Shown here in pieces: positions 1 through 4,874 of a stretch of DNA of 6,327 nt. Source of the stretch: JBOGEB01 sp050743125 (lineage in GTDB: Bacteria; Actinomycetota; Nitriliruptoria; Euzebyales; Egibacteraceae); assembly GCA_050743125.1 (NCBI GenBank), contig JBOGEB010000225.1, positions 1-6,327 of the forward strand, given 5' to 3'. Numbering within the stretch: the first letter of the stretch is position 1; every line of letters starts with the position of its first letter. Below the pieces are notes generated by a model. It saw nothing but the letters and a program-made list of their open reading frames with translations, ran no database searches and was not told the origin of the DNA. A program made the position numbers and the translations under genes.

Positions 1-2
1 CT

Positions 3-380
3 ATGCTCCGGCCTGTGGATCGGATCGAGATCAAGGGGTTGCGGGTGTTCGGGCGGCATGGGGTGGCCGAGCGGGAGCGGCGGGAGGGGCAGACGTTCGT
101 CGTCGATGTGACGTTGGAGCTGGACCTGTCCCGGGCTGCCGTGAGCGACGCGCTCGCGGACACGGTTGACTACGGCGTGCTCGCGCGGCGGCTGGCTGAG
201 GCGGTCGGGCGCACGCGGTTCGACCTGATCGAGGCGCTCGCCGGACAGCTCGCGGACCTCGCGCTGGACGACCCCCGGGTGCAGGCCGCCGAGGTCCGCG
301 TGGCGAAACCGCAGGCGCCCGTCACGGTGCAGCTCGACGAGGTCGCCGTCGTGGTGCGCCGCGTCCGGCAAGATCCGTGA
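3..380 (+). CDS. folB: Dihydroneopterin aldolase (FolB)
   Basis: Converts 7,8-dihydroneopterin to 6-hydroxymethyl-7,8-dihydropterin plus glycolaldehyde, a cytosolic step of folate synthesis that feeds FolK, the next gene. The 125 residues match the usual length of about 120. Family landmarks are visible: the HG turn at residues 19-20 followed by Glu25 (equivalent to Glu22 of the S. aureus enzyme), the DTVDY block ending at Tyr57, Glu77 in the LIEAL segment, and Lys102 in the RVAKPQAP strand (the catalytic lysine position). The start is uncertain. The ATG at 3 is used here, but the GTG at 15 would give the more typical beginning (V/M)DRIEIKGL, and neither has a visible Shine-Dalgarno sequence because the window begins at once upstream. 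The stop TGA overlaps the folK GTG start by 4 nt (GTGA). Function is secure; the N-terminus is not. Confidence 0.95.
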   Translation: MLRPVDRIEIKGLRVFGRHGVAERERREGQTFVVDVTLELDLSRAAVSDALADTVDYGVLARRLAEAVGRTRFDLIEALAGQLADLALDDPRVQAAEVRVAKPQAPVTVQLDEVAVVVRRVRQDP

Positions 381-916
381 GCGCGATCCTGCCCCCGTTG
401 CGGGACGAGACCGCGTTCCTGGGGTTGGGGAGCAACCTTGGAGATCGGCTCGATTTCCTCCAACGGGCTGTCGACCTCCTCGACGCTGACCGTAAGGTCG
501 ACGTTGACGTGGTCTCCAGCGTCTACGAGACCGAGCCCGTCGGCGGGCCTGAGCAGGAGCCGTTCCTCAACGTTGCCGCGCGGGTCCGCACGCGGCGGTC
601 GCCGCGGAGCCTGCTGGGCCTGTGCCACGAAGTCGAGCAACGGCTGGGCCGGGTGCGGACCGAGCGGTGGGGGCCCCGCACGATCGACGTCGACATCCTC
701 CTGTGGCACGGCCGGGTCGTGGCGACCCGGTCGCTGCAGATCCCGCACCCCCGGTTGGCCGAGCGGGCGTTCGCCTTGGTCCCACTCGTCGAGGTCGCGC
801 CGGGGATGAGGATGCCCGACGGGACGTCGCTGGCGACGCTGCTCGCCCGGCTCGCGCCGATCGAGGGCGTGACCGCGATCGGCACCCAAGTCCGCACGCC
901 GGGACATGCCCCGTGA
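377..916 (+). CDS. folK: 2-amino-4-hydroxy-6-hydroxymethyldihydropteridine pyrophosphokinase (HPPK)
   Basis: Transfers pyrophosphate from ATP to 6-hydroxymethyl-7,8-dihydropterin, giving the substrate of dihydropteroate synthase (FolP, not in the window). The signature is complete: GLGSNLGDR at residues 16-24, SSVYETEPVGG at 47-57, FLN at 63-65, then RWGPRTIDVDILL at 97-109. That last block holds the two metal-binding aspartates (Asp104, Asp106) and the Arg97/Trp98 pair. HPRLAER follows at 124-130 and the PLVEVAPG segment at 136-143. The 179 residues are slightly longer than the E. coli enzyme (about 160), with the extra length mostly at the C-terminus. The GTG start at 377 overlaps the folB stop by 4 nt and has no good ribosome site of its own, so translation is probably coupled to folB. 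Its own TGA overlaps the GTG of the next gene in the same way. Confidence 0.96.
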   Translation: MSAILPPLRDETAFLGLGSNLGDRLDFLQRAVDLLDADRKVDVDVVSSVYETEPVGGPEQEPFLNVAARVRTRRSPRSLLGLCHEVEQRLGRVRTERWGPRTIDVDILLWHGRVVATRSLQIPHPRLAERAFALVPLVEVAPGMRMPDGTSLATLLARLAPIEGVTAIGTQVRTPGHAP

Positions 917-1773
917 CCCGCGTCGCGATCATCGGCCCTGGCCGGGTGGGGACGGCGCTCGCGCTCGCGCTGCCACGGCCGACGTACGAGGTGTCTGCCG
1001 TCGCCGGGCGCGGCCAGCCCGCGCTGGACGCCTTCACCGCGCGACTGCCCGAGACCACGGTCAAACCGCTCGCCCGGGTCGCCGCCGATGCCGACCTCGT
1101 GCTCGTGTGCGTGCCGGACGACGCGCTGGCGGAGGTGGTCCGCCACGTCGCCACCGCGGGCGGCGTGCGCGATCCCAGCCGCTGGGTGCACACGAGCGGC
1201 GGGTACGGCACCGAGGTGCTGATGCCGGCGCAGCTGGCCGGGGCGGCGGTCGCGGCGTGCCACCCGGCGATGACGTTCCCCGACCCCGACCGGGGCCTCC
1301 AACGGCTGGCCGGGGTGTCGTGGGCGGTCACCGCTGACTCCGCGCGTGACCTTGCCTGGGCGCGCGCGCTCGTGGCCGACCTGCGGGGCAGCCCGGTGAC
1401 CGTGCCCGGCCACGTGCGGGCGCGCTACCAGGCGGGCCTCGCCATGGGGTCGAACGCGACGGCGGCGGTCGTGACGTTCGCGCGCGATCTGCTGCTCGGC
1501 GCGGGGATCCGCGACCCCAACGCGTTCCTCGGCCCGCTCGCGACGGCGTCGGCGGCCGGCGCGGCCGAGCGGGGCGCGTCGGCGCTGACCGGCCCCGTGC
1601 GCCGCGGCGACGCGGGCATGATCCGTCGACACCTCGACGAGCTGCGCGCGGTGAGCCCTGAGGCAGTCGAGCCCTATGTGGCGCTGAGCCGGCTCGCGCT
1701 GCGCTACGCGCGCCGCGCTGGCCTGGACGACGAGGCCGCCGCCACGGTTGCCGCGGTGCTGGACGGCCAATGA
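913..1773 (+). CDS. Rossmann-like NAD(P)-binding and DUF2520 domain protein
   Basis: This is a 286-residue two-domain protein of unknown function. Seen: an N-terminal dinucleotide-binding fold starting AIIGPGRVG (GxGxxG at residues 8-13), an acidic turn followed by LVLVCVPDDAL at 62-72, an HTSG motif at 93-96, and a CHPAMTF block at 116-122. The C-terminal half is helical, with MGSNATAAV and the LTGPVRRGD block just before the last helices. Known: this Rossmann plus DUF2520 pairing is widespread, and in actinobacteria it typically lies directly upstream of panC (Rv3603c in M. tuberculosis, from memory). The fold resembles pyrroline-5-carboxylate and ketopantoate reductases. Inference: a reductase or regulator linked to pantothenate synthesis. 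The only lysine is Lys51 in the Rossmann half, so a ketopantoate-reductase catalytic lysine in the helical domain is absent. The GTG at 913 was chosen for its GTGA overlap with folK; the frame is open farther upstream but only inside folK. Confidence 0.9.
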   Translation: MTRVAIIGPGRVGTALALALPRPTYEVSAVAGRGQPALDAFTARLPETTVKPLARVAADADLVLVCVPDDALAEVVRHVATAGGVRDPSRWVHTSGGYGTEVLMPAQLAGAAVAACHPAMTFPDPDRGLQRLAGVSWAVTADSARDLAWARALVADLRGSPVTVPGHVRARYQAGLAMGSNATAAVVTFARDLLLGAGIRDPNAFLGPLATASAAGAAERGASALTGPVRRGDAGMIRRHLDELRAVSPEAVEPYVALSRLALRYARRAGLDDEAAATVAAVLDGQ

Positions 1774-2681
1774 AGCTCGCCCGCGCGGTGCAGGAGGCCC
1801 GTGACGTGCTGGGGCCCCGGCGCCACGCCGGCGAGCGCATCGGTCTGGTCCCGACGATGGGCGCGCTGCACGAGGGGCATCTGTCGCTCGTCCGGCGGGC
1901 GGCCACCGAGTGTGACGTCGTCGTGGTGAGCATCTTCGTCAACCCGCTCCAGTTCGCGCCGACGGAGGATCTCGCCGCCTACCCCCGCGACCTGGAGCGC
2001 GACCTGGGGCTGCTGTCCCCGCTCGGCGTCCACCTGGTCTTCCACCCCGACCCAGCCGGCTTCACCCCGCCCGGCCGGCGGACCACCGTCACCGTGAGCG
2101 CGCTCACGGCCGGCCTCGAGGCCGCGAGCCGCCCCACGCACTTCGACGGGGTCACGACGATCGTCGCGAAGCTGCTCAACGTGGTCGGGCCCGACCGGGC
2201 CTACTTCGGCGAGAAGGACTTCCAGCAGCTCGCGGTGGTCAGGGCAATGGTTCAAGACCTCGACGCGCCAGTCGAGATCGTCGGCTGCCCGACCGTCCGG
2301 GATCCTGACGGCCTGGCGCTGTCGAGCCGCAACGCGTATCTGCCGCCCGGGCAGCGCCAGCACGCGCTGGCGCTCTCGCAAGCGCTTCGTGACGCGGCAG
2401 CGCAATGGGACGGCGACGCGGACCACGCCCGGTCGGTCCTGGTGAATACACTTGGAGCTGCGCCCGGGCTCCGCCTCGACTACGCGGAGGTCGTCGACCC
2501 CGAGACCCTCGAGCCGCTCGAGGGCGTCGGAGACGGTCCGGCGCAGGCGCTCGTCGCCGCGTACGTCGGCACGACCCGCCTGATCGACAACTGCCGGTTG
2601 GAGCCCACAGGCTCCGGGGGGACGTCCTTCGGTGGCCACGGGCCTGACACGGAGGACACCGCATGCTCCGCACCCTCATGA
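1770..2681 (+). CDS. panC: Pantothenate synthetase (pantoate--beta-alanine ligase)
   Basis: Joins pantoate and beta-alanine with ATP, through a pantoyl-adenylate, to give pantothenate in the cytosol. It belongs to the HIGH/KMSKS nucleotidyltransferase superfamily. Visible motifs are PTMGALHEGH at residues 28-37 (HIGH-type, His34 and His37), FVNPLQF at 55-61, RPTHFDGV at 120-127, FGEKDFQQL at 145-153 and the KMSKS-like LALSSRN at 181-187. All active-site blocks are intact. Homologues usually stop shortly after the TRLIDN segment, whereas this protein continues for about 27 residues rich in Gly, Thr, Ser and Asp. That tail is coded by the DNA running into panD and overlaps it by 19 nt. The ATG start forms an ATGA overlap with the preceding stop. 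Its neighbour PanD supplies the beta-alanine substrate. No panB or panE is present to supply pantoate. Confidence 0.97.
   Translation: MKLARAVQEARDVLGPRRHAGERIGLVPTMGALHEGHLSLVRRAATECDVVVVSIFVNPLQFAPTEDLAAYPRDLERDLGLLSPLGVHLVFHPDPAGFTPPGRRTTVTVSALTAGLEAASRPTHFDGVTTIVAKLLNVVGPDRAYFGEKDFQQLAVVRAMVQDLDAPVEIVGCPTVRDPDGLALSSRNAYLPPGQRQHALALSQALRDAAAQWDGDADHARSVLVNTLGAAPGLRLDYAEVVDPETLEPLEGVGDGPAQALVAAYVGTTRLIDNCRLEPTGSGGTSFGGHGPDTEDTACSAPS
2651..2655 (+). promoter_or_regulatory. Strong Shine-Dalgarno sequence for panD
   Basis: A perfect GGAGG core lies inside the 3' end of panC with a 7-nt spacer to the ATG at 2663. It fixes the panD start there rather than at the ATG at 2678, which instead overlaps the panC stop as ATGA and is Met6 of PanD. 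No other gene in the cluster has a comparably good ribosome site. Confidence 0.8.
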
Positions 2682-3064
2682 AGTCGAAGCTCCACCGCGC
2701 CACGGTGACCGGGGCGAACCTGCACTACGTCGGGTCGATCACCATCGACGAGGAGCTCATGGACGCCGCCGACCTCGTCGCGCACGAGCGGGTGCAGGTC
2801 GTCGATGTCACCAACGGCGCGCGGCTCGAGACCTACGTCATCCCCGCCCCGCGCGGCTGCCGAGCGCTCTGCCTCAACGGGGCGGCCGCGCGCCTCGTCC
2901 AGCCCGGCGACCAGGTCATCGTCATCTCCTACGCCGCGTACGACGACGCCGAGGTCCGCGACCACATCCCCACCGTCGTGCTGTGCGGCGAGGACAACCG
3001 TGTGGCCAGGGTCATCGGCCCCGAGCCCGCCGGCGCCACGATTGCGGACCTGCTCAGCGCGTAG
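2663..3064 (+). CDS. panD: Aspartate 1-decarboxylase (pyruvoyl-dependent)
   Basis: Decarboxylates L-aspartate to beta-alanine, the second substrate of PanC. The enzyme is made as an inactive pro-protein that cleaves itself between Gly24 and Ser25; Ser25 becomes the pyruvoyl group. The site is intact (LHYVGSITID at residues 20-29). Other conserved residues are in place: Lys9, His11, Tyr22, Arg54, Thr57, Tyr58 in NGARLETY, and Asn72 in the LNGAAARL block. The N-terminus MLRTLMKSKLHRATVT closely matches actinobacterial PanD, which supports the ATG at 2663 together with its GGAGG site. The 133 residues are close to the M. tuberculosis length (about 139). The gene overlaps panC by 19 nt and is followed after only 4 nt by nadC. 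Confidence 0.97.
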   Translation: MLRTLMKSKLHRATVTGANLHYVGSITIDEELMDAADLVAHERVQVVDVTNGARLETYVIPAPRGCRALCLNGAAARLVQPGDQVIVISYAAYDDAEVRDHIPTVVLCGEDNRVARVIGPEPAGATIADLLSA

Positions 3065-3068
3065 CCGG

Positions 3069-3932
3069 ATGGCGGTGTCCCCAGACATGAGCGTGCTGCT
3101 CGAGGCGGTGATCGCCGCCGCGCTTGCGGAGGACCTCGGCGAGGCCGGGGACGTCACGAGCCGAGCGGTCGTCCCGGCCGAGACGACCGCGAGCGCGGCG
3201 CTTGTGGCCCGCGAGCCGGGTGTCGTCGCTGGCCTGGAGGCCGCCCGCGCGGTGTTCGCATTGGTCGACACGGGCGTGGCGTTCGAGGCGCTCGTCGCCG
3301 ACGGCGCCCATGTCGAGGCCGGTGACGCGCTCGCGCGGGTGAGCGGTGCGGCCCGCGCGCTGCTGGCCGCCGAGCGGACCGCCCTGAACCTGCTCTGCCA
3401 CCTGGCCGGGGTCGCCACCACGACCGCGGCGTTCGTCGCCGAGCTGGAGGGCACCGGCTGCGCCGTCCGGGACACGCGCAAGACCCTGCCGGGCCTCCGG
3501 GCGCTGCAGAAAGCCGCGGTCGTCGCGGGCGGCGGGGCGAACCATCGCGCGGGGCTGTTCGACGCGCTGCTCGTGAAGGACAACCACGCCGCCGCCGCTG
3601 GCGGGATCGCCGAGGCCACGCGGCGCGCCCTCGCCGGCTCGGGTGGCCTCGACGTGCAGGTCGAGGTCGACTCGCTCGACCAGCTCGACGAGGCGCTCGG
3701 CGCTGGCGCGCGCTCGGTCCTGCTCGACAACTTCAGCATGAACGACCTGCACGCCGCGGTCGCCCGCTGCCGCCGTGAGGCCGCCCCGGTGTTCGTCGAG
3801 GCGAGCGGCGGGGTCACGCTCTCCTCGGCCTGGGCGATCGCCTCCACGGGGGTCGACGCGATCGCGGTCGGCGCGCTGACGCACTCGGCGCGGGCGCTCG
3901 ACATCGGCTTAGATTTTGCTTTGGGTGTTTGA
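3069..3932 (+). CDS. nadC: Nicotinate-nucleotide pyrophosphorylase, carboxylating (quinolinate phosphoribosyltransferase)
   Basis: Combines quinolinate with phosphoribosyl pyrophosphate to give nicotinate mononucleotide, CO2 and pyrophosphate, the entry to NAD in de novo synthesis. Its 287 residues match the family. The N-terminal domain has EDLGEAGDVTS at 21-31 and ERTALNL at 102-108. The barrel domain has RDTRKTLPGLR at 134-144, GGGANHR at 154-160, LVKDNH at 168-173, EVDS at 199-202, LLDNF at 218-222 and the late VGALTHS strand. These give the expected active-site set Arg103, Arg137, Lys138, His159, Arg160, Lys170, Glu199 and Asp220. The ATG at 3069 is chosen because the distance to EDL matches homologues; GTG 3075 and ATG 3087 are in-frame alternatives and none has a good ribosome site. 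nadA and nadB, which would make quinolinate, are absent here. The last codons are unusually AT-rich and include a TTA leucine codon. Confidence 0.97.
   Translation: MAVSPDMSVLLEAVIAAALAEDLGEAGDVTSRAVVPAETTASAALVAREPGVVAGLEAARAVFALVDTGVAFEALVADGAHVEAGDALARVSGAARALLAAERTALNLLCHLAGVATTTAAFVAELEGTGCAVRDTRKTLPGLRALQKAAVVAGGGANHRAGLFDALLVKDNHAAAAGGIAEATRRALAGSGGLDVQVEVDSLDQLDEALGAGARSVLLDNFSMNDLHAAVARCRREAAPVFVEASGGVTLSSAWAIASTGVDAIAVGALTHSARALDIGLDFALGV
3908..3931 (+). other. AT-rich patch at the nadC/coaX junction
   Basis: The last codons of nadC are TTA GAT TTT GCT TTG GGT GTT, almost all ending in T or A, in a gene whose other codons nearly all end in G or C. The patch lies directly before and over the coaX start. 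Encoded residues (GLDFALGV) are normal for the NadC C-terminus, so the bias is in synonymous choice rather than in the protein. A likely role is keeping the coaX initiation region unstructured, which would suit a TTG or GTG start without a strong Shine-Dalgarno sequence. Confidence 0.6.
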
Positions 3933-4705
3933 CCGTGCTCCTCGCTGTCGATGTCGGCAACAGCCAGACGGTGATCGGAGTGTTCGACGGCGACAAGCTT
4001 GCCCAGCAGTGGCGGGTCGCGACCGACGCGCGGCGCACGGCCGACGAGCTCGCGCTGCTGTTCGGCGGGTTCATGGCGTTCGAGGACCTGTCGTTCTCCC
4101 GTAACGTCCACGGGATCGTGATCGCGTCGGTGGTGCCGGTCGTGACCGAGCAGCTACGCGAGATGACCAGCCGGTACTTCCACTTCACGCCGCTGATCGT
4201 CGAGCCCGGCACGCGTACCGGCATCGCGATCATCCGCTACGACAACCCGCCCGAGATCGGCGCCGACCGGCTCGTGAACGCGCTGGCCGCCCACGCCGAG
4301 TACGGCGGGCCGGGCATCGTCGTCGACTTCGGCACGGCGACGAGCTTCGACGTCTACACCCGCAAGGGCGAGTTCATCGGCGGGGTGATCGCCCCCGGCG
4401 TCGAGACCTCGATGCAGGCGTTGGCCGCGAGGGGAGCGCAGCTGCGGACCGTCGAGCTGCGCCCGCCGCGGTCGGCGATCGGCCGGAACACCACCGAGGC
4501 GATGCTGTCCGGCGCGGTCTACGGCTTCGCCGGGCAGGTCGACCGGATCGTCGAGGAGCTGACCGCTGAGCTCGGCGGCCAGCCCGTCGTCGTCGCCACC
4601 GGCGGCCTTGCCAGGGCGATCGTCGCCGAGTGCCGGCGCATCCACCACCACGACCCGTGGCTGACCCTCAAGGGCCTCCGCATCGTCTGGGACCGCAACA
4701 CCTGA
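3929..4705 (+). CDS. coaX: Type III pantothenate kinase
   Basis: Phosphorylates pantothenate with ATP in the first committed step of coenzyme A synthesis. It belongs to the ASKHA fold and is unrelated in sequence to CoaA. Motifs in order: LLAVDVGNSQTVIGVF at residues 4-19 (phosphate-1 loop, Asp8), ASVVP at 66-70, GADRLVNA at 111-118 with catalytic Asp113, VDFGTATSFDV at 132-142 (Asp133 at the monovalent-cation site), GGVIAPGV at 151-158, and a C-terminal VVATGGLA. The 258 residues are the normal length. The TTG at 3929 gives a 4-nt TTGA overlap with the nadC stop. The GTG at 3935 would give the common N-terminus (M)LLAVDVGN, so the true start could be either. It closes the cofactor operon: PanC/PanD make its substrate. 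Such kinases are typically not feedback-inhibited by CoA. Confidence 0.96.
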   Translation: MTVLLAVDVGNSQTVIGVFDGDKLAQQWRVATDARRTADELALLFGGFMAFEDLSFSRNVHGIVIASVVPVVTEQLREMTSRYFHFTPLIVEPGTRTGIAIIRYDNPPEIGADRLVNALAAHAEYGGPGIVVDFGTATSFDVYTRKGEFIGGVIAPGVETSMQALAARGAQLRTVELRPPRSAIGRNTTEAMLSGAVYGFAGQVDRIVEELTAELGGQPVVVATGGLARAIVAECRRIHHHDPWLTLKGLRIVWDRNT

Positions 4706-4729
4706 ACCGACCGCGGCGGCCAGTCGTGC

Positions 4730-4746
4730 GCAGCGCGCAGCGCTGC
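4730..4746 (+). terminator. Small GC hairpin after coaX, possible terminator
   Basis: A perfect 6-bp stem (GCAGCG with CGCTGC) encloses a 5-nt loop (CGCAG), beginning 24 nt after the coaX stop. No T-run follows, so it is not a classical intrinsic terminator. Short GC hairpins lacking a T-tract have been proposed as terminators in actinobacteria. Such hairpins also arise by chance in DNA this GC-rich, so the call is weak. Confidence 0.3.
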
Positions 4747-4780
4747 AGCTATGACCAACAGCCCGGGGTAGGCGAACACA

Positions 4781-4852
4781 GGTCGCGCCGCGTCCCCGAA
4801 GGAGGCTCCGACCGAAACGGACCTTCGGAGCGGAACCCGACGCGGCGCGACC
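4781..4852 (+). repeat. Large inverted repeat / stem-loop in the coaX-lipoprotein spacer
   Basis: The arms at 4781-4794 (GGTCGCGCCGCGTC) and 4839-4852 (GACGCGGCGCGACC) are perfectly complementary over 14 bp and are separated by 44 nt. Inside, 4796-4802 (CCGAAGG) pairs with 4822-4828 (CCTTCGG). A competing helix, 4805-4810 (GCTCCG) with 4826-4831 (CGGAGC), shares bases with it. No T-tract follows. The structure ends 22 nt before the next start codon. It may be a bidirectional or Rho-assisted terminator, a structured RNA, or an operator or repeat element. I do not recognise it as a known riboswitch class. Confidence 0.75.
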
Positions 4853-4860
4853 CGAAGAGC

Positions 4861-4866
4861 TACCGT
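4861..4866 (+). promoter_or_regulatory. Possible -10 element of a leaderless promoter
   Basis: TACCGT fits the TANNNT pattern of actinobacterial -10 elements and lies 8 nt before the ATG at 4875 (5 nt before the GTG at 4872). Transcription would therefore start at or next to the start codon. This fits the lack of a Shine-Dalgarno sequence upstream of that gene. No recognisable -35 hexamer is present; that position falls inside the right arm of the inverted repeat. The motif is short and easily found by chance. Confidence 0.25.
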
Positions 4867-4874
4867 CGTTGGTG

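Noticed and set aside
622..912. N-terminal extension of the DUF2520 frame back into folK
   Set aside because: The upstream frame gives Arg/Pro-rich sequence unlike any Rossmann protein. The GTG at 913 starts immediately before the first beta strand and overlaps the folK stop.
523..1770. Reverse-strand open frame of 415 codons opposite folK and the DUF2520 gene
   Set aside because: Arg/Gly/His-rich sequence with no recognisable motif, antisense to two genes with clear conserved motifs.
913..1773. Annotating the DUF2520 protein as ketopantoate reductase (panE)
   Set aside because: The location is suggestive, but no lysine exists in the C-terminal half for the known catalytic role, and the HTSG and HPAMTF blocks are those of the DUF2520-type family.
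2480..4111. Long reverse-strand open frame of 543 codons opposite panC-panD-nadC-coaX
   Set aside because: It lies entirely opposite well-recognised genes, its translation is low-complexity Ala/Arg/Ser-rich, and such shadows are expected in high-GC DNA where antisense stops are rare.
4738..4749. Palindromes CAGCGCTG and GCTGCAGC as operator sites
   Set aside because: Short GC palindromes of this length are common by chance at this composition and overlap the small hairpin already listed.
4781..4852. Known riboswitch (for example NAD-, THF- or CoA-related) upstream of the lipoprotein gene
   Set aside because: I cannot match the loop sequences to any consensus I know, and the element lies after, not before, the cofactor genes.
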